DNA of 64,000 nt from VRUE01 sp963730315 (GCA_963730315.1 CAVSRD010000006.1:124001-188000), one strand, 5' to 3'; positions 45,184 through 52,968 are shown, counted from the stretch's first letter. Made by a program: numbers and translations. The notes: generated by a model not told the origin, from the letters alone.

Positions 45184-45584
45184 CGCACCAACCTCGTCCG
45201 CCGCACCGCCGCGGTGGCGACGTGGACGCAGACGAAGCCGCCGGCGAGCGTCGCGGCGGCATAGCCGACCGCGAGGCCGAGCTGGCCGGAGTCGAGCATC
45301 TCGAACAGCTCGAGCTGGACGGCGGCGAAGGTGGTGAGGGCGCCGCATAGGCCGGTGCCGAGCAGCGGCCGCCGGTAGCTCGACGGCGGCAGCCGCTCCT
45401 GCAGCCGGGTGACGAAGTAGCCGAGCAGCAGCGCCCCGGCCATGTTGGCCGCAAAGGTCGCCCAGGGCCAGCTCGCGGCCCCGTGCGGAGCGAGCTCGGC
45501 CAGCTCGACGCGGGCCAGCGCCCCGAGGACGCCGCCGGCGTAGATCGCCGCCAGCTCACGGCGGTCGAGTCGCGGCAGTCGCAT
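45180..45584 (-). CDS. crcB: CrcB/Fluc fluoride channel subunit (proximal copy)
   Basis: 134 residues, four hydrophobic helices, with GGVLGALARVELAE, WATFAANMAGALLLGYF and GLCGALTTFAAVQLELFE. ATG 45584 is chosen because a perfect AGGAGG lies 6 nt upstream (45591-45596) and because the region further upstream is the fluoride riboswitch; the longer open frame to 45626 would run into the aptamer's expression platform. TTFAAVQ replaces the usual TFSTF, a divergence common when two crcB genes form a hetero-pair. Confidence 0.92.
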   Translation of the reverse strand: MRLPRLDRRELAAIYAGGVLGALARVELAELAPHGAASWPWATFAANMAGALLLGYFVTRLQERLPPSSYRRPLLGTGLCGALTTFAAVQLELFEMLDSGQLGLAVGYAAATLAGGFVCVHVATAAVRRTRLVR

Positions 45585-45614
45585 AGGCAGCCTCCTATCA
45601 GCGTCGGTGGACGT

Positions 45615-45672
45615 GGTAGAGGCCATCAGCGGCTCGCGGCCGCGCTTATCGGGGAGCGAGCCTCATCGCTCC
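45615..45672 (-). promoter_or_regulatory. fluoride riboswitch (crcB motif)
   Basis: On the minus strand: P1 GGAGCG (45672-45667) pairs with CGCTCC (45658-45653) around loop ATGAGGCT; an internal hairpin GCGGC/GCCGC follows; the 3' element GCTGATGGCCTCTACC spans 45630-45615. The loop GAGGC pairs with the 3' GCCTC, the pseudoknot of the fluoride aptamer, and the conserved UGAUGGCCUCUAC block matches the characterised Thermotoga aptamer. It ends 31 nt before the crcB ATG. The 3' GGCCTCTA can alternatively pair with the Shine-Dalgarno region TAGGAGGC, suggesting translational control: SD blocked without fluoride, freed with fluoride. Confidence 0.93.
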
Positions 45673-45678
45673 ACTCAC

Positions 45679-45684
45679 ATGCTA
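45679..45684 (-). promoter_or_regulatory. probable -10 element of the fluoride operon
   Basis: TAGCAT on the minus strand, placed so that transcription would begin ~7 nt downstream, at the first base of the riboswitch P1 stem (45672). No convincing -35 box at 17 bp. Inferred from position and hexamer only. Confidence 0.45.
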
Positions 45685-45741
45685 GTTGACGTGCCTCGCC
45701 ACGCTCCGACAACGGCCACGAGGAAGCGACAAGACTCTCCC

Positions 45742-45763
45742 TTCATTGACACACATCAATGAA
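45742..45763 (+). promoter_or_regulatory. ArsR operator overlapping the ars promoter
   Basis: Perfect 8-bp inverted repeat TTCATTGA (45742-45749) / TCAATGAA (45756-45763) with a 6-nt spacer, in a GC-rich genome where such an AT-rich palindrome stands out. It overlaps a -35 TTGACA (45746-45751); TATAGG (45767-45772) is the likely -10, 15 bp further. The arsR GTG at 45781 is only 8 nt after the -10, so the mRNA is probably leaderless. ArsR binding here would block RNA polymerase. Confidence 0.8.
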
Positions 45764-45780
45764 GCGTATAGGGTCGCAAC

Positions 45781-46125
45781 GTGACCGAGCTGCCGGTGAT
45801 CGATTGCTGCACGCCGCTGGCCGGGTCGTCGCTCTCCGGCGAGCGGGCCGGCGAGCTCGAGGCGGTGCTGAAGGCGCTGGCCGACCGCCACCGGCTGCGG
45901 ATCGTCAACCTGCTGCTGCGGGCGGATGGCGAGCCGGTCTGCGTCTGCGAGGTGCAGCCGCTGCTCGGGCTCTCGCAGGGGACGGTCAGCCATCACCTCA
46001 AGCAGCTGGTCGAGGCGGGCCTGGTCGAACGCGAGACCCGCGGCACCTACAGCTACTTCCGCCTCGTGCCGGGCGCGCTCGACGCGGTCCGCGAGGTATT
46101 CGCGACGCCGGCCAGAGCGGCGTGA
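45781..46125 (+). CDS. arsR: arsenic-responsive ArsR/SmtB repressor
   Basis: 114 residues. Winged-helix recognition region LLGLSQGTVSHHLKQLVEAG. Candidate As(III) ligands are Cys9-Cys10 (VIDCCTPL) and Cys54/Cys56 (VCVCEV), an arrangement like the N-terminal Cys pair plus helix-4 Cys of Corynebacterium CgArsR rather than the CVC-only E. coli type. It autoregulates through the palindrome just upstream. The stop overlaps the GTG of the MIP channel by 4 bp. Confidence 0.92.
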   Translation: MTELPVIDCCTPLAGSSLSGERAGELEAVLKALADRHRLRIVNLLLRADGEPVCVCEVQPLLGLSQGTVSHHLKQLVEAGLVERETRGTYSYFRLVPGALDAVREVFATPARAA

Positions 46126-46862
46126 GCGGCCGTCCCGACCTGCGGCGCCGCGCCGCCGCGGAGGCGATCGGCGCCTTCGCCCTGGTCTTCGCGGGCTGCG
46201 GTGCGATCGTCACCGACGCCGAGCACCCGGGCGCCCTGGGCACGGTCGGCATCGCCCTCGTCTTCGGGCTGGTGATCATGGCGATGGTCTACGCCACCGG
46301 CCACCTCTCAGGCGCCCACCTCAACCCGTCCGTCACCCTCGCCTTCACCCTCACCCGCCACTTCCCGGTTCGCGACGCCATCGTCTACATCGGCGCCCAG
46401 CTGGCCGGGGCGATCGCCGGCGCTGCGCTGCTGCTCGCCGTCTGGCCGAGCCAGCCGGCCTCGCTCGGCGCCACGCTGCCCAGCGTGGGGACCGGCAGCG
46501 CCCTGGTCTACGAGGCGGTGCTGACCGCCTTCCTGATGTTCACGATCATGGCGGTGGCGACCGACACCCGCGCGGTCGGCGCCGGCGCTGCGATCGCGAT
46601 CGGCGGCGTGATCGGCCTCGACGCCCTGTTCGGCGGGCCGATCACCGGCGCCTCGATGAACCCCGCCCGCTCGATCGGCCCGGCGCTCGTCTCCGGCGAG
46701 CTGCACGACCTGTGGATCTACCTCGTCGCCCCGGTGGTGGGCGCCGCAGTCGGCGCCCTCGCCTACCAGCTCGTCCGCGGCACCCCCTCAACCCCCCGCC
46801 GACGGGACGAAAACAGACGCATATCGTCCGAAATCGGCCCATCGGCGGAGAAGACGCGATGA
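46122..46862 (+). CDS. aquaglyceroporin (MIP family) of the ars operon
   Basis: 246 residues, six helices plus two half-helices. The two NPA-type boxes are HLNPSVTLAF (NPS) and SMNPARSIGPALV (NPA). Its place between arsR and arsC is where arsB or acr3 usually sits; in Sinorhizobium meliloti AqpS occupies this place and lets internally generated arsenite leave down its gradient. GTG 46122 overlaps the arsR stop and its TGA overlaps the arsC ATG, so the three genes are translated as one unit. The ~30-residue polar C-terminal tail is not conserved. Confidence 0.9.
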   Translation: MSGRPDLRRRAAAEAIGAFALVFAGCGAIVTDAEHPGALGTVGIALVFGLVIMAMVYATGHLSGAHLNPSVTLAFTLTRHFPVRDAIVYIGAQLAGAIAGAALLLAVWPSQPASLGATLPSVGTGSALVYEAVLTAFLMFTIMAVATDTRAVGAGAAIAIGGVIGLDALFGGPITGASMNPARSIGPALVSGELHDLWIYLVAPVVGAAVGALAYQLVRGTPSTPRRRDENRRISSEIGPSAEKTR

Positions 46863-47248
46863 GCCGCGTCCTCTTCGTCTGCCTGCACAACGCCGGCCGC
46901 TCGCAGATCAGCGAGGCGCTCTTCGCCCGCGCCGCCGACGGCCGCCACGAGGCCCGCTCGGCAGGCACCGCGCCGGGCGAGCGCGTCCATCCCGAGGTGG
47001 TCGAGGCAATGCGAGAGCTGGGCATCGACCTCGCCGACCGCGTCCCCCGCGAGCTGAGCCGCGAGGACGCCGAGTGGGCCGACGTCGTGGTGACGATGGG
47101 CTGCGGCGACGAGTGCCCCTACATCCCCGGCAAGCGCTATCTCGACTGGGACCTACCCGACCCGAAAGGTCGCCCGCTCGCCGAGGTCCGCGCCACCCGC
47201 GGGGAGATCGAGCGGCGGGTTGCGGAGCTGGTCGAGGGGCTGGACTGA
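46859..47248 (+). CDS. arsC: arsenate reductase, low-molecular-weight PTPase type
   Basis: 129 residues. P-loop VCLHNAGRSQ (C-x5-R) near residue 8, SAGTAPGERVHP, and the redox pair in MGCGDECPYIPGKRYLDWDLPDP (quoted as one short motif: two Cys seven residues apart, then the acid DLPDP). This is the thioredoxin- or mycoredoxin-coupled ArsC class: arsenate is reduced to arsenite, which the MIP channel would release. It ends 4 bp from a convergent gene. Confidence 0.92.
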   Translation: MSRVLFVCLHNAGRSQISEALFARAADGRHEARSAGTAPGERVHPEVVEAMRELGIDLADRVPRELSREDAEWADVVVTMGCGDECPYIPGKRYLDWDLPDPKGRPLAEVRATRGEIERRVAELVEGLD

Positions 47249-47252
47249 GCGC

Positions 47253-48101
47253 TCAGCGGGCCAGCACACCCCAGCTGACGGCGGGTGCCGCGTAGGAGCC
47301 GTCCTCGTTGCGGAACGCCCCCAGGCTCTCGATTAGCGCCGCGCGGGTCGCCTGTTGCTCGTCCTCCTCCAGCCCATCGACCGCCGCGGCGAGCGGCCCG
47401 GCGAGACGGACCAGCACGTCCCAGAGGTCGTCCTCGTCGGCGTACCTGAACTGGAAGGAGATCTCCTCGAGCTGGGGCTCGGCGAAGCCGGCCCCGGTGA
47501 CGAGGCTGCGGATCAGGTCCGGGTCGGCCATCGCGAAGATGCCCGGCGCACCGGGCTCGGGCGGCGGCATGTGGCCACGTTCGACCAGCGTCATCGCCGG
47601 CAGCGCCGCCCAGGGGTTGCGGTGCGGCGCCGCCCAGACCGCGAACGCCAGCGGGCACCCGTCGCGCAGCACCCTCCTCGACTCGGCAAGGGCAGCCGCG
47701 GGATCGGCCATCAGCATGTAGCCCCAGCGGCAGACGACAGCGTCGACGCTGTCGTCTGCGAAGTCCATCCGCTCGGCGTCCAGCACCCTGAACTCGACGT
47801 TGGTCAGCCCTCGGCCATCGCCGAGCTTTCTGGCCACGGCGACCATCTCGGGCGCGAAGTCGGTCGAGAGGACGCGTCCGCCGTCCTCGACCCGCGACGC
47901 AACCCGAAAGCTCAGATCACCTGGTCCGGCGGCGACGTCGAGAACGACCTGCCCGGGTTGCGGGTCGACCTTCTCGACGATCCACTCGTTGACGCTGCCG
48001 GTCACGTCGATCATCCACTCGTTGCGCTCCTCCCAGCCCGGCGCCATCTTCGCCCAGGTCTCGAGGCTCTTCTCCCGATAGGCGTCGAGGTCGGCATCCA
48101 T
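47253..48101 (-). CDS. class I SAM methyltransferase (UbiE/COQ5-like)
   Basis: 282 residues. Motif I VLDVAAGPGDLSFRVA, motif II GRVLSTDFAPEMVAVAR, post-motif FADDSVDAVVCRWGYMLM, then REVL-like SRRVLRDGCPLAFAVW. The opening SLETWAKMAPGWEERNEWM is typical of actinobacterial small-molecule methyltransferases annotated as UbiE-related. The substrate is not evident. Convergent with arsC and transcribed away from the ars operon. Confidence 0.82.
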   Translation of the reverse strand: MDADLDAYREKSLETWAKMAPGWEERNEWMIDVTGSVNEWIVEKVDPQPGQVVLDVAAGPGDLSFRVASRVEDGGRVLSTDFAPEMVAVARKLGDGRGLTNVEFRVLDAERMDFADDSVDAVVCRWGYMLMADPAAALAESRRVLRDGCPLAFAVWAAPHRNPWAALPAMTLVERGHMPPPEPGAPGIFAMADPDLIRSLVTGAGFAEPQLEEISFQFRYADEDDLWDVLVRLAGPLAAAVDGLEEDEQQATRAALIESLGAFRNEDGSYAAPAVSWGVLAR

Positions 48102-48127
48102 CGCAACTCCTCCGGTCGTGGTTTCGC

Positions 48128-49519
48128 TTACGACAGTACCTTTTCAGGCCCCGATGAATCGGGCACCAGCTCATGCAGCGCGCTCTCGTAGGCGCGGACG
48201 AGCTGCTGCGGATCGGCGATCAGGGCGGTGTCGGTCATGAAGCCGGCGGTGACCTCGCCGTTGTAGCTGAAGATGCTCACGGTCATCCCGAGGCTGCCCG
48301 AGCAGGGCGCCCAGACGAGGACGCCGCTGACCGGCGAGCCGGCGAAGTGGAGCTGCTGGCGCGGGCCGGGGACGTTGGTGACGACCAAGCTGGCCTTGTC
48401 GGTGAAGAAGCCGATCAGGCGGTCCTCCACCCACGGCGGGGTGAGGCCGATCGCGCTGATGACGCCGTAGGCGAGCAGCGGCTCGTGCGTGCTCTTGATC
48501 TCGTCCATCCGGCTGCTCACCTCGCGCAGGCGCTCGCCCGGCGCCACCTCGCCGACCGGAAGCTCCAGCAGGATCAGCGCGAAGTCGTTGCCGAGGTCGG
48601 CGGGGACCGGCTCGTCGAGAGGGCGCAGGTTGAAGGGCACCATCGCGTGGATCTCGTCCGGCAGCCGTCCGTCCGGGCCGAGCAGCTCATGCAGCGCGCC
48701 GGCCAGGGCGGTGACCAGCAGATCGTTGATCGTCACCCGCCGCAGCCGCGCGGCCTCCTTGAGCCGCGCCAGCGGGATCGGCTCCGACCAGGCCACGCGG
48801 CGGGTGCCGGAGAGCGGCGCCCGCAGGTCGCTCGCGGCGTCCGCCGGGGAGCCCAGGAGCTTCGCCACGGTGGAGACGTCGCGCCGGGCGGTACCCGCCA
48901 GCTCACGGAGGTGGTCGGGATGGGCGAGCGTCTCGACCCCCTCGTGGACGGCCGCGGCGCCCACTCCGCGAATTGCCGAGATCGCGCTGCGGGGGACCCC
49001 CGCCAGGCGCCGCAGGGCGCCCCCGGGGCGGCTCGACGGCGGGGCCGTCCCGCTCTCGCCACCGCCGTCGGTGATCGAAAGCATGACCCGGCCGAGGGCG
49101 ATCCCGTCCGCGATGCAGTGGTGGATGCGCCAGAGGACCGCCGCGCCGCCTTCGTAGCCTTCGATCAGGTAGGCATGCCACAGCGGCTTGCCGGGGTCGA
49201 GCGATGGGGTGACCAGGTCGCTGACCGTCGCCTGAAGCGCGGCGCGGTCGCCGGGCGCCGGTAGCACCAGGCGGTGCAGATGGTCGTCGAGGTCGAAGGA
49301 CAGATCGTCCTCGAAGGCCGGCCCGCGGCCCGGCGACTCGGCGACCCGCTGCCGGAAGCGCGGAAAGTCGGCGACCAGGCGCTGCTCGAGCACCGCGGCG
49401 ACGTCGTCGGGGTCGGGCGCCTCGGCAAGCGTGACGAGACCGTTGACGACCATCGGGTTGGTCGGCCGGTCCATGTGAAGCCAGGCAGCGTCGGCGGCTG
49501 GCATTGCGTAACTGCTCAT
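48128..49519 (-). CDS. wax ester synthase/diacylglycerol acyltransferase (WS/DGAT)
   Basis: 463 residues from ATG 49519 (MSSYAMPAADAAWLHMD). The catalytic condensation-type motif HHxxxDG is HHCIADG, with the second conserved block LGNDFALILLELP and the NVPGP segment typical of actinobacterial Tgs/WS-DGAT proteins. Transfers acyl groups from acyl-CoA to diacylglycerol or fatty alcohol to make storage triacylglycerol or wax. The open frame continues upstream without family content. 26 bp upstream of the methyltransferase on the same strand. Confidence 0.9.
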   Translation of the reverse strand: MSSYAMPAADAAWLHMDRPTNPMVVNGLVTLAEAPDPDDVAAVLEQRLVADFPRFRQRVAESPGRGPAFEDDLSFDLDDHLHRLVLPAPGDRAALQATVSDLVTPSLDPGKPLWHAYLIEGYEGGAAVLWRIHHCIADGIALGRVMLSITDGGGESGTAPPSSRPGGALRRLAGVPRSAISAIRGVGAAAVHEGVETLAHPDHLRELAGTARRDVSTVAKLLGSPADAASDLRAPLSGTRRVAWSEPIPLARLKEAARLRRVTINDLLVTALAGALHELLGPDGRLPDEIHAMVPFNLRPLDEPVPADLGNDFALILLELPVGEVAPGERLREVSSRMDEIKSTHEPLLAYGVISAIGLTPPWVEDRLIGFFTDKASLVVTNVPGPRQQLHFAGSPVSGVLVWAPCSGSLGMTVSIFSYNGEVTAGFMTDTALIADPQQLVRAYESALHELVPDSSGPEKVLS

Positions 49520-49643
49520 GCGGCGCTCCCGGGTAGGTTGCCGAACAAGGCCGATGATGCTCCGGCACCCGCCGGATCGCATCCGTAGTTGGCCGTCCAG
49601 TTGCCGCGTGGCCGGCTGCCGATCTGCCACAGTTCCCGCCGCG

Positions 49644-50083
49644 ATGAAGCTCTGCCGTTTCACTCCCGAGCACCTCCCCGGCGTTCGGGATCGTGCGGCT
49701 CGTCGCGCCCGTCTCGCCGCGCAAGTACCTGGCGATCGCCGGCTACACCTGCGCCAACGACATAAGCGTGCGCGACTGGCAGGGCCGCGCCCAGACGATG
49801 ACAATCGGCAAGTCGTTCGACACGCACCGGCCGCTCGGGCCCTGGCTGGTCACCCCCAACGAGCTGGGCGACCCGAACGACCTGGCGATCCGCTGCTTCG
49901 TCGACGGCGAGCTGCGCCAGGACGCCCGCACCGCGAGATTGTCTTCGACTGCTTCTCGGCCGCAAGCCGGTCCGTGACAACCTGTTGAAGGTGGGCAGCG
50001 CGGTGAAGGTCGAGATCGAGCGGATCGGCACGTTGGTCAACACCGTGGTCGAGGAGCCGCAGGGGTTCGTCGCGAGCAGGTAG
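49644..50083 (+). pseudogene. remnant of a fumarylacetoacetate hydrolase (FAH) family gene
   Basis: Three fragments in three frames. An FAH N-terminus (MKLCRFTPEHLPG, frame of 49644); a core fragment (APVSPRKYLAIAGYTCANDI, then SVRDWQGRAQTMTIGKSFD and GPWLVTPNELGDPNDLAI); and the C-terminus (LLKVGSAVKVEIERIGTL to VVEEPQGFVASR, stop 50081-50083). Compared with a usual ~280-residue FAH protein, about 90 residues are missing after PVSPRKYLAI and about 40 (including the LEPGDVIATGTP block) before LLKVG. Deletions plus frame changes mean it cannot make a working hydrolase as read. Confidence 0.8.
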
Positions 50084-50085
50084 GG

Positions 50086-50967
50086 ATGCTGACCGGGAGA
50101 GTGCAGAGCTGGCGCGACGCGGGGACGAGCGAAGAGGTTCTCGGCCGCCGGCTGTTCGTCCACCGCCGCGAGGGCAGCGAGGACCCGCTGCTGCTCTTCC
50201 TGCACGGCTTCCCCTCCAGCTCCTACGACTGGCGCGAGCTGTTCGCGCTACGCCGCGACGGGCGGGCGACCCTGGCCTTCGACTTTCTCGGCTTCGGTCT
50301 CTCCGAGAAGCCGCCCGATCACCTCTACACGCTCGCCTGGCAGGCCGACGCAGCCGAGGAGCTGGTTCGCCGCGCCGGCTCGCCTCCGGTCTTCGTCGTC
50401 GCCCACGACATGGGCACCTCGGTGACCACGGAGCTGATGGCGCGCGACCTGCGTGGCGAGCTGGACATGGACTTGGCCGGAGCGCTGCTGTTCAACGGCA
50501 GCATGCTGCTGCACCTGGCGAGTCCGACGATTGGCCAGCGCCTGCTGCGCAGCCGGCTCGGACCGCTGTTTGCGCGCCTCAGCAGCGAGCGGGGCTTCCG
50601 TGTCCAGTTCGGCCGGGTCTTCTCGGCCGAGCACCCGCTGAGCGCCGAGGAGGCGGCCGACCAGTGGTCGCTGATCACCCACGGCGGGGACCGGGGCATC
50701 GTCCGCAAGACGATCCACTACATGGACGAGCGCGAACGCTTCACCGAGCGCTGGCACGGCGCGATCCGCGACTGGCCCGGCCCGCTGACCCTGGCCTGGG
50801 GCCTGCGCGACCCGGTCGCCACCATCGCGGTGCTGGACGGCCTTCGCGCCCTGCGACCGGGGGTCGAGGCGATCGAGCTTCCCGATGCCGCCCACTACCC
50901 GCAGATCGAACGGCCCGACCTGATCTCCGCGGCGCTGGACAGGGCGCTCCAGGCGGCGGCACGTTGA
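50086..50967 (+). CDS. alpha/beta hydrolase with Asp nucleophile (haloalkane dehalogenase/epoxide hydrolase type)
   Basis: 293 residues. Oxyanion segment LFLHGFPSSSYDWRELF, nucleophile elbow VVAHDMGTSV (Asp rather than Ser), acid candidate AWGLRDPVATI and catalytic His in DAAHYPQIERPD. An Asp nucleophile points to dehalogenase, epoxide-hydrolase or MEST-like chemistry rather than ester hydrolysis. Starts 2 bp after the FAH remnant's stop. TTGA overlap with the following small gene. Confidence 0.85.
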   Translation: MLTGRVQSWRDAGTSEEVLGRRLFVHRREGSEDPLLLFLHGFPSSSYDWRELFALRRDGRATLAFDFLGFGLSEKPPDHLYTLAWQADAAEELVRRAGSPPVFVVAHDMGTSVTTELMARDLRGELDMDLAGALLFNGSMLLHLASPTIGQRLLRSRLGPLFARLSSERGFRVQFGRVFSAEHPLSAEEAADQWSLITHGGDRGIVRKTIHYMDERERFTERWHGAIRDWPGPLTLAWGLRDPVATIAVLDGLRALRPGVEAIELPDAAHYPQIERPDLISAALDRALQAAAR

Positions 50968-51299
50968 CGCCGACGGGCCCCCGAGTAGAGCTGCTCTGGT
51001 GGTCGGGCTGCCCCAGCTGGGAGGAGGCGGTCCGCATCGTCCGCGGTGAGATGGAGGCGGCGGGGCTCGACCCCGAGGCGCTCGAGGTGCGCGAGGTGCG
51101 CAGCGACGGGGAGGCCGAGCGCGAGCGCTTCGTCGGCTCGCCGACGATCCGCATCGACGGGGACGACGTCCAGGACCCGGGCGAGGAGCCGCTCGGCCTG
51201 ACCTGCCGGGTGTACCGGCTGCGCGACGGGCGGATCTCGGCCCTACCCGACCCGGCCGACCTGCGCGACGCGCTGCGCGCGGCGCAGCCCGACCGTTAG
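50964..51299 (+). CDS. small thioredoxin-fold-like protein
   Basis: 111 residues starting at TTG 50964, overlapping the hydrolase stop by 4 bp. It has a beta-strand/Cys start ELLWWSGCPSWEEAV (single Cys) and a thioredoxin-type cis-Pro segment FVGSPTIRIDGDDV, as in small DF-type or alkylmercury-lyase-linked thioredoxin-like proteins. A single Cys makes an ordinary disulphide oxidoreductase unlikely; metal or thiol binding is possible. Function not assigned. Confidence 0.65.
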   Translation: MTPTGPRVELLWWSGCPSWEEAVRIVRGEMEAAGLDPEALEVREVRSDGEAERERFVGSPTIRIDGDDVQDPGEEPLGLTCRVYRLRDGRISALPDPADLRDALRAAQPDR

Positions 51300-51337
51300 C
51301 GTAAAGCCCTTCGACCGCTCGACGAAGGAGGCCGAGG

Positions 51338-51877
51338 ATGTCCGCAGGCGGGATCGGGATCGGCGACCTGGCGCCGGCCCTGGCGTTGCCTGACACCGAA
51401 GGGAACACGGTTGCGCTGCCGGTGCCCGGCGAGGCGCAGGCGACGGTGGTGCTCTGGACCTGCAACCACTGCCCTTACGCGCTCGCCTGGCACGATCGCC
51501 TCACCGCCGCCGCCCGCGAGTACGCCGGCCGCGGCGTGCGCTCCCTCGCGGTCAACTCCAACGACGCTGAGCGCTACCCAGCCGACTCGCCCGAGGCGAT
51601 GGCGGAGCGCTACGACGCCGAGGAGTGGGGCATGCCCTACCTGCACGACGCCAGCCAGGAGGCGGCGAGCGCCTACGGTGCCCGCACCACCCCCGACCTC
51701 TTCGTCTTCGACTCCGCCCTGCGCCTCCGCTACCGCGGCGCCCCAGACGCGGACTACCAGGATCCAGCGCAGGCGGCCGCCTGGCTGCGCTCCGCCCTCG
51801 AGGCGATCCTCAGCGGCTCCGATCCCGACCCGGCCGAAACCGAGCCGGTCGGCTGCTCGATCAAGTGGCGCCGATAG
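51338..51877 (+). CDS. thioredoxin-like/peroxiredoxin-fold protein (NHCPYA type)
   Basis: 179 residues, with an AAGGAGG-type Shine-Dalgarno (GAAGGAGGCC) just upstream of ATG 51338. AhpC/TSA-like fold with the CxxC-type WTCNHCPYALAW, the cis-Pro ARTTPDLFVFD, and the C-terminal VGCSIKWR typical of this widespread thioredoxin-family group. A cytoplasmic thiol-redox role is likely. It follows the small thioredoxin-like gene by 38 bp. Confidence 0.85.
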   Translation: MSAGGIGIGDLAPALALPDTEGNTVALPVPGEAQATVVLWTCNHCPYALAWHDRLTAAAREYAGRGVRSLAVNSNDAERYPADSPEAMAERYDAEEWGMPYLHDASQEAASAYGARTTPDLFVFDSALRLRYRGAPDADYQDPAQAAAWLRSALEAILSGSDPDPAETEPVGCSIKWRR

Positions 51878-51960
51878 CGATCCGAGATCGAACATCCGGC
51901 TCGCCGGAAGTCGATGTCGGCAAGGGCGCCGTTACTGTGTTCGGGATGCTGGAGGGCAAG

Positions 51961-52968
51961 ATGGGCAGGCGGCTCCGCCTCGTCGCGGCGCCGGTGATCG
52001 GGATGCTCGCGCTGCTGATCGCGGCCGTGCCGGCGTGGGGCGCCTTTCCCGGCACGCCCGGGCCGATCGCCTACCAGAAGCTGATTCCCGCCGAAAACGA
52101 ATACGAAAACGCCGGCGGCCTGGTCGCGCACCCCCCGCGCCTGGGTCAGTCACCCCGGCCGCTGACCGAAAACCCCACCGACGGCAGCCCCGCCTACTCG
52201 GCGGACGGACGGCTGATCGCATTCGAAAGCACTCGCAACGCGCCAGGAGAAATCGAAAAGAGCGGCAACCACATCTTCGTCATGCGCAGCGACGGCAGCG
52301 GGGTCAGGCAGCTGACCAGAGGGGAAGGATTCTCGGACTCCAACCCGTCGTTCTCGCCGGACGGGAAGCTGGTCGTCTTCCAGCGATATCGGCCGTCGAG
52401 GCGGGCCACGCATATCTTCAGCGTGAGGGCCAGCGGCAGGGGGCTGCGGCAGCTCACCAGGGGCCGAAGCTCCGATTCCGAACCCACCTACTCGCCAAAC
52501 GGAAGGTGGATCGCCTTCGTCAGCAACCGCCGGCGGAGAGGACCGAACGACAGCAGCAACATCTTCTCGATGCGCCCCAACGGCAGGCACGTGCGGCTGC
52601 TGGTCGGCGGGGGCCGCAGGGACTTCGACCCCGACGTCTCGCCCGACGGCCGCAGCATCGCCTTCGCGAGCAACCGTCACGGAACAGGAGCGAACGTGTT
52701 CGTCAAGCGGATCGGACGGCGCCCCCGCGTGCGCCAGGTCACCCGCGGCGACGGCGCCTACACCGACCCTTCCTGGGCTCCGGACGGCCGGCACATCGCC
52801 GTGTGGCGCAAGACCATGTCCACCCACGAAGTCGTCCAGTCCACCCACGCGGTCGTCGTGATCCGCGCCGACGGCCGCGGCCCCATGAAGGTGTTCGACA
52901 AGGCCTTCAGCCAGGAAGGCTGCTGCGAATTCCTCGGCCCTCCCGGCTGGGGCCCGCGCCCTCGATGA
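51961..52968 (+). CDS. secreted TolB-like beta-propeller protein
   Basis: 335 residues. ATG 51961 is chosen for the GGAGG box 6 nt upstream; ATG 51946 is the alternative. Signal peptide MGRRLRLVAAPVIGMLALLI to AWGA. The repeats match WD40-like TolB/PD40 propeller blades: NPSFSPDGKLVVFQ, EPTYSPNGRWIAFVSN, DPDVSPDGRSIAFASN and DPSWAPDGRHIAVW. Probably an exported protein-interaction scaffold. TGA overlaps the next ATG (ATGA), so it is coupled to a second propeller protein. Confidence 0.82.
   Translation: MGRRLRLVAAPVIGMLALLIAAVPAWGAFPGTPGPIAYQKLIPAENEYENAGGLVAHPPRLGQSPRPLTENPTDGSPAYSADGRLIAFESTRNAPGEIEKSGNHIFVMRSDGSGVRQLTRGEGFSDSNPSFSPDGKLVVFQRYRPSRRATHIFSVRASGRGLRQLTRGRSSDSEPTYSPNGRWIAFVSNRRRRGPNDSSNIFSMRPNGRHVRLLVGGGRRDFDPDVSPDGRSIAFASNRHGTGANVFVKRIGRRPRVRQVTRGDGAYTDPSWAPDGRHIAVWRKTMSTHEVVQSTHAVVVIRADGRGPMKVFDKAFSQEGCCEFLGPPGWGPRPR

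Noticed and set aside
45585..45626. Extended N-terminus (MASTTSTDADRRLP) for the proximal CrcB
   Set aside because: It would translate the riboswitch expression platform. AGGAGG 6 nt before ATG 45584 gives a better start.
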